A stretch of DNA of 64,000 bases from Pseudomonas sp. DG56-2 (GCF_004803755.1 NZ_CP032311.1:5756433-5820432); one strand, 5' to 3'. Counted from the stretch's first letter, positions 1-9,360 are shown. Numbers and translations are program-made. Notes: generated by a model not told the origin, from the letters alone.

Positions 1-197
1 ACCCCAAGCTCGGCAAGCGTCTTGATGGTGTCTTCGTCGTGAATCAATCCGAAAGGTGGGGTATGCGGGCCGATAATAAAGCCGGCGACGACATAACCCA
101 GTACGACCGGCTGCTTGAAGCGGTGAAACAGGATGGTCACCACGCCGGCAACCAACATGATCACCGCCAGGTCCTGGATGAAGCTGATGGCATGCAC
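1..197 (-). CDS. Monovalent cation:proton antiporter, KefB/YbaL type (N-terminal part only)
   Basis: The reading frame runs leftward off the window edge, so only about 65 N-terminal residues are present. They form a hydrophobic stretch (VIMLVAGVVTILFHRF) followed by KQPVVLGYVVAGFIIGPHTP, which resembles the first two membrane segments of CPA2 potassium/sodium-proton antiporters of the KefB/YbaL group. The chosen start is GTG at 195-197, preceded by AAGGAG with a 9-base spacer; no in-frame ATG lies just upstream. It diverges from the thioesterase gene. Substrate ion and regulation cannot be judged from this fragment. Confidence 0.72.
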   Translation of the reverse strand, partial: MHAISFIQDLAVIMLVAGVVTILFHRFKQPVVLGYVVAGFIIGPHTPPFGLIHDEDTIKTLAELG

Positions 198-511
198 GGC
201 GTGGTACTCCTTACCTTGGGACCATGGACACAACGCAACTCCTGCACGTGGATCGAGTTGCGGGTACATAATGATTTAATACAGAACGCCCATCTTGCAT
301 GGGCTTATTCAGGTTAACACCGCCACCTGTCGCGAAAAACCGATGCAATAAGTGGTAACAGATCGACCAATTCAACGCCGTGTATGGCACTAATAGCGTG
401 ACGGCAAGGCCGCTGTCAGCGTCCCGTCTTTTAATGGGAATCGAAATAGGGGAAAGAAGCGTGAATACCAGTCGCCACCCCGCCTCAGCGCAACCTCACC
501 GTGAGCACACT
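198..511. other. Divergent intergenic region with a short hairpin
   Basis: This 314-base gap separates the leftward antiporter gene from the rightward thioesterase gene and should hold both promoters. The only clear structure is a 6-bp inverted repeat, GCCCAT/ATGGGC at 288-304, followed by TTATTC. No strong promoter or operator was recognised. Confidence 0.4.
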
Positions 512-997
512 ATGGAACCTGGAAACGCCCAGCTGTCGATGACCGTCCTGATGACCCCGGACAAGGCCAATTTTTCTGGCAACGTTCATGGCGGTACGCT
601 GCTCAAATACCTGGATGAAGTGGCTTACGCTTGTGCCAGCCGCTATGCCGGTCGCTATGTGGTAACCCTGTCGGTAGACCAGGTGGTCTTTCGTGAGCCG
701 GTACATGTCGGTGAGCTGGTGACCTTTCTGGCCTCGGTCAACTACACCGGCAATACCTCGATGGAAGTTGGCATTAAAGTCGTCACTGAAAACATCCGCG
801 AACGTTCAGTGCGACATAGCAACAGCTGCTTTTTTACCATGGTTGCCGTCGATGACGACCGCAAGCCGGTGGCAGTTCCACCGCGTCAGCCGGAAACCAG
901 TGAAGAGAAGCGCCGCTTCCTGCAAGGCAAGCAGCGCCGATTGATCCGCCAGGAGCTGGAAAAGCGTTACCAGGAACTCAAGGGCGACACGCTTTAA
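512..997 (+). CDS. Acyl-CoA thioesterase (hotdog fold, YciA/BFIT type)
   Basis: The 161-residue product has the single hotdog domain of cytosolic acyl-CoA thioesterases, which hydrolyse acyl-CoA to free acid and CoA. Residues about 17-31 ([18 protein letters not shown]) carry the N-x-x-G-x-x-H-G-G-x-x-L-x-x-x-D pattern with the catalytic Asp. The tail is basic and helical ([20 protein letters not shown]), as in Pseudomonas homologues. I chose ATG 512 because the family begins [13 protein letters not shown]. An in-frame GTG at 461 follows a better ribosome site (GGGGAAAG) and would add 17 residues. The stop overlaps the stop of the convergent pdxY gene. The physiological acyl chain is unknown. 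Confidence 0.85.
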   Translation: MEPGNAQLSMTVLMTPDKANFSGNVHGGTLLKYLDEVAYACASRYAGRYVVTLSVDQVVFREPVHVGELVTFLASVNYTGNTSMEVGIKVVTENIRERSVRHSNSCFFTMVAVDDDRKPVAVPPRQPETSEEKRRFLQGKQRRLIRQELEKRYQELKGDTL

Positions 998-1866
998 TAG
1001 CCGAGAAGTTGCGCTTCAAAGCGCACACGTGGATGCACGATGCGATCCTGGGCCCGCACCAGCTCAAGTTCATAGCTGGCGCAGGCCTGGGTTTCCAACA
1101 GCACCTCGTGCACCGCTGCTGCCGCGAACTCGAACGCTGCCAACCAGCTGTCGCCCAGCAACAGCCGCGCCAGGAACAGCCCTGAAGTCAGATCGCCGAC
1201 GCCCACGGGTTGTCGCGGGAACGCCAACAGCGGCCGACGCAGGTGCCAACTGCCTTGCGCAGTAACCAGCAGCATCTCGAAATCATCAGCGCCCCGTCCA
1301 GGGTAGACCAGGTGTTTGACCAGCACCGCTTTCGGTCCGCGCGCCAGCAAGCTGCGAGCCATTACCACGCAATCTTCCAGCGATGTAGGCCGGCGATCGC
1401 AAAAGCTGTCCAGTTCCAGCTGGTTTGGGCACAACACATCAGCGACTGCCACTGCTTCTTCGAGCAAAAAGCTGCTGACTTCCGCCGGAACGATGCAGCC
1501 TTTTTCCGGATGCCCCATCACCGGATCACAGAGATAGATGGCCTTCGGGTTAGCCGCCTTGATTCGCGCCACCCCACTGAGAATAGCTCGTCCTTGTTCG
1601 GCACTGCCCAAATAGCCGGACAGCACTGCATCGCAGTTGCCCAACTCTCCTATCGCTGCAATCCCCTCTACCAGTGCGGGAATTTGAGCTGGCGCAAGCA
1701 CTTCTCCCGTCCACTGGCCATACTGAGTGTGGTTGGAGAACTGTACGGTGTTCAGAGGCCATACATTCACACCGACCCGCTGCATCGGAAACACTGCCGC
1801 GCCATTACCGGCATGGCCGAAAACTACATGGGACTGAATGGCAAGCAGGTGCGGCGTACGTTTCAT
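994..1866 (-). CDS. pdxY: Pyridoxal/pyridoxamine kinase
   Basis: The 290-residue protein belongs to the ribokinase superfamily and phosphorylates pyridoxal with ATP in the vitamin B6 salvage pathway. It starts [20 protein letters not shown], the PdxY/PdxK substrate-site signature, and carries CDPVMG around residue 115 and GVGDLTSG near residue 223, where the family has its anion hole and catalytic Asp. The length matches PdxY (about 287). ATG 1866 gives the canonical N-terminus; a longer frame to 1884 adds only MLRKPC. It converges on the thioesterase gene with a 4-base overlap. Confidence 0.93.
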   Translation of the reverse strand: MKRTPHLLAIQSHVVFGHAGNGAAVFPMQRVGVNVWPLNTVQFSNHTQYGQWTGEVLAPAQIPALVEGIAAIGELGNCDAVLSGYLGSAEQGRAILSGVARIKAANPKAIYLCDPVMGHPEKGCIVPAEVSSFLLEEAVAVADVLCPNQLELDSFCDRRPTSLEDCVVMARSLLARGPKAVLVKHLVYPGRGADDFEMLLVTAQGSWHLRRPLLAFPRQPVGVGDLTSGLFLARLLLGDSWLAAFEFAAAAVHEVLLETQACASYELELVRAQDRIVHPRVRFEAQLLGY

Positions 1867-1984
1867 GCAAGGCTTCCGAAGCAATTAGATGAAATTCAAG
1901 GCGTGCAGTATGGCGCCAACAGCCACCTGTACGACAGACCAGGGAGGCAGTTAAGCTTGGCATAATTCGTTGGAGCATTCGCAA

Positions 1985-2377
1985 ATGTTGACCCTGGGTA
2001 ATCTCTCCGTGCTGATGTTGCTGGCCACCGCCGGCGCCTGGCTATGGCACAACCACGGATTGCGTGAAAAGGCCTTGGAAAGGGTCAAGCAGCATTGCGC
2101 AAAACTTGATCTGGAGTTGCTCGACGGCAACGTTGCGCTAAAGCGAATTGGCTTTGTCCGCGACGCCAACGGCCGCAAGCGCTTGGCTCGTGTGTATAAC
2201 TTCGAATTTACCGTTACCGGCGAACAGCGCCATCCGGGCACCGTCACCCAATTCGGTGCACACAGCATGCAGATAGAACTGGCGCCCTACCCGTTTGAAA
2301 TCAAACCTGCGCAGCAAGCCGACAACGTCATCGAAATGAATCAGTGGCGCCAGGACCATAACCGCTGGCGCAACTAG
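1985..2377 (+). CDS. DUF3301 protein, single N-terminal membrane anchor
   Basis: The product has 130 residues. Residues about 5-25 (GNLSVLMLLATAGAWLWH) form one hydrophobic segment, followed by a soluble basic domain with ELLDGNVALKRIGF and RVYNFEFTVTGEQRHPGTV, recognisable as the DUF3301 family found across Pseudomonas. No catalytic motif is visible and no function is known to me. The start at ATG 1985 follows TGGAG with 9 bases between; a TTG at 1970 is in frame but less likely. The stop overlaps by 4 bases the stop of the convergent CobW-type GTPase. Confidence 0.8.
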   Translation: MLTLGNLSVLMLLATAGAWLWHNHGLREKALERVKQHCAKLDLELLDGNVALKRIGFVRDANGRKRLARVYNFEFTVTGEQRHPGTVTQFGAHSMQIELAPYPFEIKPAQQADNVIEMNQWRQDHNRWRN

Positions 2378-3345
2378 ACCAGGCAAGCCTGCATAGCCTG
2401 CTGAAGCCTGTCGCCATCTTGAGACTGAGCAAATATCAGCTCGATACGTGAGTCCCGCCGCCATTCACTGAACTGCCATTGCAGAGGGCTTTCCCCCTGC
2501 AAAGCATTTATCGACTGCCAACCTTCAGGGCTGTGGATAACCAGTTTCGCCCGGCGCCAGGCGAAACTGCGCAGAAACTGTTCGATGCGCGAGCGGTCAA
2601 ACACCTGCTGTGGATGCCAACGCCAGCCGATACTCCAACCTTCTGCTGCATTCTGAATCTCAAAGATCGGCGTGCCAGAAGTTATCCACAGGGTTGGCAG
2701 AGGCCCGGATCCATTGGGCAAAACAAGATTCTCCACAGCGGGGGTGGTCCCATCCTCGAGCACTTGGCTGGGTAACGCCATGAGCGGCAGACGACCCTGA
2801 TCGGTCCAGAAAATGGGCTTGCCTGGAAGCTGAGAACTTATCCACAGGCGCTGTTCCTTAGTCAAATCCAGTGATTTGTTCAGAACCAGCAGGCCTGTAC
2901 CGGCCAGGGCTTGCACCTGTGCCTCTGGCAAGGGTATGCGCTCAGCCAAGTGTTGCGCATCCAGCACCATTACAGCCGGCTGCACCGCCAACACCCCACG
3001 CCAAGGTTCCTGTCGAAGCTGTTCCAGCAACTGAAGTGGATGCCCTAACCCGGAGGGCTCGATAAATAACCGATGCGGCTTGGCTTTGCGTAACAAACGG
3101 CCCAACCCAACCTGAAAGGGCGTGCCGTTGACGCAGCAAAGACAACCGCCCGCCACTTCTCCCATGGCAATACCCTGATCATCGGTACTGAGCAGAGCTG
3201 CATCGAGACCTATCTGACCAAACTCGTTGATCAGTACCGCCCACCGTTCATTTGCAGGCCGTTGGCCTAGCAGGTGGCGAATGAGGCTGGTCTTGCCGGC
3301 TCCCAACGGACCGGCAATTACATGGGTGGGTATGTTCTGCAGCAT
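2374..3345 (-). CDS. CobW/COG0523-family GTPase (putative metal chaperone)
   Basis: The 323-residue protein has the G3E GTPase layout: Walker A GPLGAGKTSLI near residue 12, the metal-binding GGCLCCVNG motif (CxCC) near residue 65, IEPSGLGHP near residue 90 and LNKSLD for base recognition. COG0523 proteins bind Zn or Co and are thought to hand metal to client enzymes. It is shorter than the neighbouring ZigA and lacks ZigA's C-terminal extension. ATG 3345 gives the usual MLQNIPTHVIAGP start; a GTG at 3375 would add 10 residues. Three perfect DnaA-box 9-mers occur inside the gene (2532, 2682, 2838), which is odd for coding DNA. Confidence 0.85.
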   Translation of the reverse strand: MLQNIPTHVIAGPLGAGKTSLIRHLLGQRPANERWAVLINEFGQIGLDAALLSTDDQGIAMGEVAGGCLCCVNGTPFQVGLGRLLRKAKPHRLFIEPSGLGHPLQLLEQLRQEPWRGVLAVQPAVMVLDAQHLAERIPLPEAQVQALAGTGLLVLNKSLDLTKEQRLWISSQLPGKPIFWTDQGRLPLMALPSQVLEDGTTPAVENLVLPNGSGPLPTLWITSGTPIFEIQNAAEGWSIGWRWHPQQVFDRSRIEQFLRSFAWRRAKLVIHSPEGWQSINALQGESPLQWQFSEWRRDSRIELIFAQSQDGDRLQQAMQACLV

Positions 3346-3421
3346 TTGAAGATACAAGCCTGGAATTTTCGTCACTATGCCTTGAAATCATATCCACCAG
3401 TCAATACCTGAGCATGTGCGC

Positions 3422-4633
3422 TCAGGCCGCCTCCTCTTCGTACCAGGGGCCGAAAGGATCTGCCCATTGAGACCAACTCTCGATGCCCTCGGCCATCTCT
3501 GCGTCAGTTAGCAAACATGCGCTGAGCTGAGCCTTGAGCAGGGCAAAATCGATATTCTGGCCAATGAACACCAGTTCCTGACGGCAATCTCCACATTCCG
3601 CTACCCAATTCTTGTGAATCGCCGCAGCGCTTTGTTCATCCTGCGGCCATTGCTCGCGCGGCACAAAGCGCCACCAGCGCCCAGCATAGCCGTAGCGCAT
3701 CACTCCACCGGCCTGCGACCAGCTACCGGCATCCTGGTGCTTGTTGGCCAGCCAGAAAAAGCCCTTCGAACGCAGCAACCGACCGTTGCGCCACGGACCG
3801 TTGATAAAGTCGAAAAAGCGCTGTGGATGCAGCGGCCGCCGTGCCTGCCAAGTACTGGCAGCGATGCCGTACTCTTCAGTTTCCGGTATATGCTCGCCGC
3901 GCATCTCCTTCAGCCAGCCCGGCGCCTGGGCGGCACGCTCGAAATCGAACAAACCCGTATTGAGTATCCACTCCAAAGGCACCTGGCCCATCACCATCGG
4001 CACAATCCGAGCGCTGCCGTTAAGGCTGCGCAAGATGGCACTAAGCTCTTCGCGCTCGTGACTACTGATCAAATCAATCTTGCTCACCAGAAGCACATCG
4101 GCAAACTCAACCTGCTCGATGAGCAGTTCGGTGATAGAGCGTTCATCGCCTTCACCCAAGGTCTCGCCACGGCTGCCCAAGCTTTCCGCTGCCTGGTAGT
4201 CACGGAGAAAATTCACGCCATCAACAACGGTGACCATGGTATCCAGTCGTGCCTGATCCGCCAGGCTTCGGCCCTGTTCATCCCTGAAAGTGAATGTCTC
4301 GGCAACCGGCAGGGGTTCGGAAATGCCAGTGGACTCGATCAATAAATAATCAAAGCGACCTTCTCGTGCCAGTTGCCCAACCTCTTCGAGCAAATCCTCC
4401 CGCAAGGTGCAACAAATGCAACCATTGCTCATTTCCACGAGCTTTTCTTCGGCACGGTTAAGTGTGACATTTCGCTGCACCTCACTGGCATCGATGTTTA
4501 TTTCGCTCATGTCGTTGACGATAACCGCGACCCGCAAGTTCTCACGGTTACGCAGGACATGGTTGAGCAGAGTGCTTTTTCCGGCGCCGAGAAAGCCGGA
4601 AAGCACGGTAACGGGAAGACGGTGGCGCATCAT
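3422..4633 (-). CDS. zigA: Zinc-responsive COG0523 GTPase, ZigA type
   Basis: The 403-residue protein starts [21 protein letters not shown] and carries Walker A, the CxCC motif [11 protein letters not shown] near residue 73, ESTGISEP near residue 101 and SKIDL for guanine recognition. A CobW C-terminal domain follows at about 240-390. Such proteins are induced under zinc limitation and are proposed to deliver Zn to key enzymes. A Zur-type palindrome lies about 50 bases upstream, between this gene and a divergent gene pair ending in folE2, which supports the zinc-starvation role. GAGG precedes ATG 4633 by 5 bases; ATG 4630 is an alternative. Confidence 0.88.
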   Translation of the reverse strand: MMRHRLPVTVLSGFLGAGKSTLLNHVLRNRENLRVAVIVNDMSEINIDASEVQRNVTLNRAEEKLVEMSNGCICCTLREDLLEEVGQLAREGRFDYLLIESTGISEPLPVAETFTFRDEQGRSLADQARLDTMVTVVDGVNFLRDYQAAESLGSRGETLGEGDERSITELLIEQVEFADVLLVSKIDLISSHEREELSAILRSLNGSARIVPMVMGQVPLEWILNTGLFDFERAAQAPGWLKEMRGEHIPETEEYGIAASTWQARRPLHPQRFFDFINGPWRNGRLLRSKGFFWLANKHQDAGSWSQAGGVMRYGYAGRWWRFVPREQWPQDEQSAAAIHKNWVAECGDCRQELVFIGQNIDFALLKAQLSACLLTDAEMAEGIESWSQWADPFGPWYEEEAA

Positions 4634-4677
4634 CAGGTCCTCATCAGAGCAAAGTGCATTCGAGCGATGCATTGCAT

Positions 4678-4696
4678 GATGTTATAGTATAACAAT
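4678..4696. promoter_or_regulatory. Zur box between zigA and the folE2 locus
   Basis: GTTATAGTATAAC at 4681-4693 is a perfect palindrome around a central G and matches the core of the Zur consensus (GTTATA-N-TATAAC). Its flanks (ATG/AAT) partly extend it. It lies between the divergent zigA (start 4633) and the secreted-protein gene (start 4759), so zinc-bound Zur could repress both directions. The match is seen directly; binding is inferred. Confidence 0.85.
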
Positions 4697-4758
4697 ATAA
4701 TCTTGCCAATCGACTTTGCTTCAACTCGACCCAAAGGCCCCGAGAAGGACGCCAGGAA

Positions 4759-5151
4759 ATGAAATCGTTGCGTTTGTTCGCCGCGGCAGCAGCGATGCCG
4801 CTGTGTCTGTCAGTAGCTGATACCGAAGCGGCGCCAATGAGCGCGGGCCTCGCGCTATGTACACGCAGCGCCACTTTGCTGGCGTGTGGCGACGCGCAGG
4901 GTAATTACTACAGCGTACGGACCGAAGGCAGCACAACCTATCTACGCGGCTACGAGGTGACGGGTAAGCGACTGTGGTCGCAGACCAACAGTCGATATGG
5001 ACAACTAACCTTCTATACCGGACTGGCCAGCGACGGTGAAACCTGGGTGGGATACAGCCGCAAAGTTGGCTGGACCACCTTGAACCGAGTATCGAGCTCC
5101 GGTGGCCAACGCTTCAGCGTGCGCTGCAATCGACTGAGCGGCTGCGACTAA
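4759..5151 (+). CDS. Small secreted protein of unknown function in the Zur-controlled locus
   Basis: The 130-residue product has a typical signal peptide (MKSLRLFAAAAAMPLCLSVA, then DTEAAP), so it should reach the periplasm or outside. The mature part has four or so cysteines (LCTRSATLLAC near the start, VRCNRLSGCD at the end) and is rich in Tyr, Ser and Thr, suggesting a small disulfide-stabilised beta protein. I do not recognise a family. It is first in the transcription unit facing away from zigA, immediately after the Zur box, and folE2 follows 27 bases later. A role in the zinc-starvation response is therefore inferred from position only. Confidence 0.75.
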   Translation: MKSLRLFAAAAAMPLCLSVADTEAAPMSAGLALCTRSATLLACGDAQGNYYSVRTEGSTTYLRGYEVTGKRLWSQTNSRYGQLTFYTGLASDGETWVGYSRKVGWTTLNRVSSSGGQRFSVRCNRLSGCD

Positions 5152-5178
5152 CTGAATCATCCAGACAACGAGACCGAT

Positions 5179-6066
5179 ATGACAGCCCTCACGCTTCCAG
5201 ATATTGCCGCCCAAGCAACCCACACTTTTTTGCCACTCGATTGGGTCGGCATGTGCAAAATCGCTGTTCCGGTGTTACTCGATGGCCGCACACTGCCGGC
5301 AAGTGCCGACGCTGGCGTCAGTTTGGACGATGGGACGGCACGCGGCATCCACATGTCGCGCTTGTACTTGGCACTCGAGGTATTTGAGCATCGGCCCTTG
5401 ACGCTTTCGCTGCTACGCCAGGTTCTGGATGGATTTCTGCAAAGTCATAGTGGCTTGTCTGCTGCTGCGTTCCTTACTTTGCGTTTCGATCTCATGCTAA
5501 AGCGGCCAGCAGCAGTCAGCCCGTTGGCAGGGTGGAAAGCCTATCCTGTCACCCTAGCCGCTCAGCTAAAAGATGAAGTGTTCCACGTGGAACTAAACGT
5601 GGAACTCGACTATTCCTCCACTTGCCCATGCTCGGCGGCTTTGGCCCGGCAAATGATTCAGCAACAATTTTTGGCCGACTTCAACGAGCGGGCACTGAAT
5701 CATGACGACCTGCTTACCTGGTTAGGCAGTACCCAAGGAGTAGTTGCAACACCTCACAGTCAGCGCAGCACTGCCAAACTGCAAGTTCGTCTGGGTAGCG
5801 ACATCGATGCCCTGCCAATCGAGGCGCTGATCGACCGAGCGGAAGCGGTGCTGGGAACGGCAGTGCAGACAGCCGTCAAGCGAGCCGATGAGCAGGCTTT
5901 TGCCTTGGCCAATGGCCAAAATCTGATGTTCTGCGAGGATGCCGCTCGAAGACTGCACCAGGCTCTACGAAGCATCACATGGTTGAGTGGCTTTGCGTTG
6001 CGCGTGGAACATGCTGAAAGCCTGCATGCCCACGACGCTGTCGCCCACAGTCAGTGGCATTGGTGA
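5179..6066 (+). CDS. folE2: GTP cyclohydrolase FolE2 (type IB)
   Basis: The 295-residue protein is a GCYH-IB enzyme, which converts GTP to dihydroneopterin triphosphate, the first step of folate synthesis. Diagnostic segments are LDWVGMCKIAVPV near residue 19, ELDYSSTCPCSAALA near residue 146 (metal/catalytic Cys region) and NLMFCEDAARRL near the C-terminus. FolE2 can work with metals other than Zn and is a known replacement for zinc-dependent FolE under Zur control, matching the upstream Zur box. It is probably co-transcribed with the small secreted protein. A parS-like palindrome is embedded in its coding sequence. Confidence 0.93.
   Translation: MTALTLPDIAAQATHTFLPLDWVGMCKIAVPVLLDGRTLPASADAGVSLDDGTARGIHMSRLYLALEVFEHRPLTLSLLRQVLDGFLQSHSGLSAAAFLTLRFDLMLKRPAAVSPLAGWKAYPVTLAAQLKDEVFHVELNVELDYSSTCPCSAALARQMIQQQFLADFNERALNHDDLLTWLGSTQGVVATPHSQRSTAKLQVRLGSDIDALPIEALIDRAEAVLGTAVQTAVKRADEQAFALANGQNLMFCEDAARRLHQALRSITWLSGFALRVEHAESLHAHDAVAHSQWHW
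5579..5594. promoter_or_regulatory. parS-like ParB-binding site inside folE2
   Basis: TGTTCCACGTGGAACT matches the chromosomal parS consensus TGTTCCACGTGGAACA at 15 of 16 positions; the inner 14 bases are a perfect palindrome. It is followed directly by a second half-site, so ACGTGGAACT occurs twice 12 bases apart (5585 and 5597). parA and parB lie at 54.7-56.4 kb, and the dnaA end is about 58 kb away. Function as a ParB nucleation site is inferred. Confidence 0.75.
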
Positions 6067-6073
6067 GCGAATA

Positions 6074-6601
6074 TCAAGTCCGTGGTTTCACAGCACCACA
6101 GTCATTGCCCAGCCAAACAGCGCGCGTATTCATGCTGCCCTGCTGCTGAACACCTGAAGCATTGAAGGTGCCACTGACCTCTGTGAGAAATTCGCGGTCA
6201 CTGAGGAAGGTAGCTTGCCCGGCACCCTGTGCTTTTGGGCACGTGAAGGTGAACTTCCAGACGTTGCCGCTGCGCTCGGTAATCTTCTGAGTGCAACCGG
6301 ACTTCGGGTCCTGCAGCGGGATATCGTTAGTCTTTACCTGTTCAGGTGTCAGGCACGAGCGCACACCTTGTCCTGCCACACTAATCCCCTGCTTGGCCAA
6401 ACCGCCTTCGATCATTGCCCGCTGCTCGGGCGGCAGGTTCTTCAGTTGGCCAAGCATGAAGCCCATGTCCGGAAGCGGCTTGCCATCAACTTGCATATTG
6501 CTGGTGGTCAGCTCCCACAACCCCGGTTGTAACATCTGTGCATGCACCAACGGGCTCGCCAGCCCCACGACCAATGCCAGCATCGGCAGACGACTCTTCA
6601 T
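6074..6601 (-). CDS. DUF3617 periplasmic protein
   Basis: The 175-residue product has a signal peptide (MKSRLPMLALVVGLASPLVHA). It then has QPGLWELTTSNMQVDGKPLPD and a cysteine-containing beta-rich domain with GVRSCLTPEQV and SGCTQKITERSG, the pattern of the DUF3617 family of small exported proteins. Function is unknown. The start at ATG 6601 is favoured by the signal peptide; the frame extends to 6640 without one. It converges on folE2 with a gap of only 7 bases. Confidence 0.82.
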   Translation of the reverse strand: MKSRLPMLALVVGLASPLVHAQMLQPGLWELTTSNMQVDGKPLPDMGFMLGQLKNLPPEQRAMIEGGLAKQGISVAGQGVRSCLTPEQVKTNDIPLQDPKSGCTQKITERSGNVWKFTFTCPKAQGAGQATFLSDREFLTEVSGTFNASGVQQQGSMNTRAVWLGNDCGAVKPRT

Positions 6602-6729
6602 GTAGTGGCTCCTCGATAGTCCAGCCCCAAGCTGGATCAAAGCTTAGACGTCAATTTGTCCTTTCGGTTGCAAGTACATAGAGGAACATGCTCTGTTAGA
6701 AGGCAGTGCCTTTGGACAGCAGGATGCGT

Positions 6730-8169
6730 ATGGATTACCACAGCCCCTACTTCTTCGGTTACCTCATCGGTGCCCTGCATTTGCTCGGCGCTATCGCTGC
6801 CATGCACGCAGTGCTCACCGTGCGCACAGCTCAAGGGGCAATCGCCTGGGCCTTGTCGCTTTTGTTCATTCCCTACCTCACTCTGATTCCCTACCTGATA
6901 TTCGGCAGCCGAACCTTCGACGCCTACATCCAGGCCAGACGCCAGGCCAACCGGGAAATGCACGTGGCGATGGCTGACTTGAACTGGCGCCCTTGGGTCG
7001 ACGAGGCACTGGCAGCCCGCAACTCAGAGTCATACGGCGCCCTGCGAGCCATGCCCAGGTTAGGTCGCATGCCGTGTCTGGCCAATAATCAGGTACGCCT
7101 GCTGATCGATGGCAAAGCGACTTTTGAGGCAATCTTCTCCGCTATCGAGCAAGCCCAAAATACGGTGCTGGTGCAGTTCTTCATCATCCATGACGACAAG
7201 CTCGGGCGCGCCCTGCAATCGTTGTTGCTGAAAAAAGCAGCGCAAGGGGTAAAGGTGTATGTGCTGTATGACCGCGTTGGCAGCCACGCCCTGCCCTCTG
7301 CTTATGCCCAGACCCTACGCGATGCGGGGGTAAATGTTCGCGCTTTCGCCACACGACGTGGATGGTTCAACCGCTTTCAGGTGAATTTCCGCAACCATCG
7401 CAAAATTGTCGTCGTCGATGGTTTGCAAGGCTTCGTGGGTGGGCACAACGTCGGCGATGAATACATGGGAGACAAGCCAAGACTTTCGCCATGGCGCGAT
7501 ACGCATGTGCAAGTCAGCGGGCCGGTGCTGGCTTGCCTGCAGGAGTCGTTTGCCGAAGACTGGTATTGGGCTGCGCGCGAGCTGCCACCACTGATCCTGC
7601 CCGACACTTATCCAGAGGACGGCGTCCTTTGCCAAGTCCTGGCGAGCGGTCCGGCAGACCCTCAGGAAACCTGTTCACTGTTTTTCGTCGAAGCGATTCA
7701 CTCGGCCCGGGAGCGACTCTGGATTACCAGCCCCTACTTCATCCCCGATGAAGCGGTGTTCGCTGCATTGCGTCTGGCCGTACTGCGTGGCGTAGATGTC
7801 CGTATCCTCCTGCCGTCACGAGCCGACCACCGTATTGTTTATGCAGCCTCTAGCCTGTTCGCATTCGAAGCGGTGCGCGCGGGGGTCAGAATGTTCCGCT
7901 ACGGGCCTGGGTTCCTGCACCAGAAAGTGGTGCTGATCGACAACGAGATCAGCGCCATCGGCAGCGCCAACCTGGACAACCGCTCGTTTCGTCTCAATTT
8001 CGAAGTGATGCTGCTAACAGTCGACCGAGCCTTTTCCGATCAGGTCGAAGCCATGCTTATCCATGACTTCAACCAGGCGCGTGAGATCAGTGCCGAAGAC
8101 AGCAAAGACACCCACCGCCTACAGCAATTGGGGATGCGTATTGCGCGTCTTATTTCGCCGATCCTCTGA
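6730..8169 (+). CDS. cls: Cardiolipin synthase (phospholipase D family)
   Basis: The 479-residue membrane enzyme condenses two phosphatidylglycerol molecules into cardiolipin. Two N-terminal membrane segments (about residues 5-30 and 36-56, ending IPYLIFG) precede two HKD motifs: [12 protein letters not shown] near residue 224 and [11 protein letters not shown] near residue 396, the latter followed by [10 protein letters not shown]. The length equals the ClsA class. ATG 6730 follows AGGA by 5 bases and gives the standard [12 protein letters not shown] start. It converges on the cyclopropane synthase gene, so two membrane-lipid enzymes sit tail to tail. Confidence 0.92.
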   Translation: MDYHSPYFFGYLIGALHLLGAIAAMHAVLTVRTAQGAIAWALSLLFIPYLTLIPYLIFGSRTFDAYIQARRQANREMHVAMADLNWRPWVDEALAARNSESYGALRAMPRLGRMPCLANNQVRLLIDGKATFEAIFSAIEQAQNTVLVQFFIIHDDKLGRALQSLLLKKAAQGVKVYVLYDRVGSHALPSAYAQTLRDAGVNVRAFATRRGWFNRFQVNFRNHRKIVVVDGLQGFVGGHNVGDEYMGDKPRLSPWRDTHVQVSGPVLACLQESFAEDWYWAARELPPLILPDTYPEDGVLCQVLASGPADPQETCSLFFVEAIHSARERLWITSPYFIPDEAVFAALRLAVLRGVDVRILLPSRADHRIVYAASSLFAFEAVRAGVRMFRYGPGFLHQKVVLIDNEISAIGSANLDNRSFRLNFEVMLLTVDRAFSDQVEAMLIHDFNQAREISAEDSKDTHRLQQLGMRIARLISPIL

Positions 8170-8175
8170 CCGCCA

Positions 8176-9360
8176 TCAACGGTAGAGATCCTCACGGGTC
8201 AGGGGTAACTCGTGATGACCATCGGCAAAAGGTTTCACCGCCAGAATTTGGTGAAGATTGATCCAGCCTTTGGCAAAGGCATAGGAACAACCAGCCAGAT
8301 ACAGACGCCAGATGCGCAAGGCCTTTTCCGGTACCAAGGTGGAGGCTTTCTGCAACTGGCTCTCCAAACGGTTGCTCCACTGTTCGAGCGTGCGCGCATA
8401 GTGCAAGCGCAGGCTTTCCACGTCGACTACCTCAAGACCTGCAGTACTGATGCTGGCAGCGATCATGGACAAGTGCGGTAGCTCGCCATGCGGAAACACA
8501 TAGCGCTCGATAAAGCTGCCCGCACCTCGCCCTACTGGTCGCCCGTCCACGTGCTTGGCGGTGATGCCATGATTCATTACCAGGCCACCCTCACGTACCG
8601 CCCCAAACAAACGCTGACAATACAACGCCAGGTTGGCATGGCCGACGTGCTCGAACATACCGACACTGACAACCTTGTCGAAGCGGCCATCTTGAGGCAG
8701 GTCCCGGTAGTCGAGGATCTGCAGATCGACTTGGTCTTGCAAGCCCTCAGCCTTGACCCGTTCACGACCCAATTTGAGTTGCTCTTTACTCAGGGTGATG
8801 CCCAAAACCTTGGCACCGAACTCCCGAGCGGCAAATCGTGACAGCCCTCCCCAGCCGCACCCGACATCAAGCAGGTAGTCGCCTTTGTTCAGGCGCAACT
8901 TGCGGCACAGGTGCTCGAACTTGTTCTGTTGCGCTTGCTCCAGGGTGTCTTGATCGGTTCTGAAATAGGCACAGGAGTACGCCATGTCCGGATCCAGCCA
9001 TAGCTGGTAGAAGTCATTGGACAAGTCGTAATGGTAAGAAATCGCAGCAGCGTCAGTGGCCTTGTTGTGCTTGCGGCGCACCGGCTGATCATCCGCCTCA
9101 TCCTTGAGCAACGCTTCGCTGAGCTCATCACAAACGCGAATTACCTCACTGATGGTGCCCTCCAGCTCCAGCTTTCCTTCAACGAAAGCTGCGCCTAGTT
9201 CGTCCAGGCTGGGGTGAGTGAATTGGCTGATCAGTTGCGGATCCTTGACCACAATAGTGACCTTGGGCTTGGGGCCCAGATCGAATTCATGGCCGTCCCA
9301 CAGCTTCAGACGCAGTGGTAATCGCAGGCTTTGCAGAACAGGCGGAAGTTGCGCAAGCAT
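8176..9360 (-). CDS. cfa: Cyclopropane-fatty-acyl-phospholipid synthase
   Basis: The 394-residue enzyme adds a methylene group from S-adenosylmethionine across the double bond of membrane phospholipid acyl chains, usually on entry to stationary phase. The SAM site is LLDVGCGWGGLSRFAA near residue 167, followed by GITLSKEQ and the active-site region VSVGMFEHVG. A lipid-binding N-terminal domain covers residues 1-110. ATG 9360 follows GGGAGG at 9 bases; an upstream in-frame start at 9411 is less likely. Length matches Pseudomonas CfaB. Confidence 0.92.
   Translation of the reverse strand: MLAQLPPVLQSLRLPLRLKLWDGHEFDLGPKPKVTIVVKDPQLISQFTHPSLDELGAAFVEGKLELEGTISEVIRVCDELSEALLKDEADDQPVRRKHNKATDAAAISYHYDLSNDFYQLWLDPDMAYSCAYFRTDQDTLEQAQQNKFEHLCRKLRLNKGDYLLDVGCGWGGLSRFAAREFGAKVLGITLSKEQLKLGRERVKAEGLQDQVDLQILDYRDLPQDGRFDKVVSVGMFEHVGHANLALYCQRLFGAVREGGLVMNHGITAKHVDGRPVGRGAGSFIERYVFPHGELPHLSMIAASISTAGLEVVDVESLRLHYARTLEQWSNRLESQLQKASTLVPEKALRIWRLYLAGCSYAFAKGWINLHQILAVKPFADGHHELPLTREDLYR

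Noticed and set aside
1210..1965. A 251-codon frame antisense to pdxY
   Set aside because: pdxY has full family motifs on the other strand; this frame has none.
5996..6011. A 13/16 parS-like sequence near the end of folE2
   Set aside because: Only one good half-site; mentioned only in connection with the strong site at 5579.
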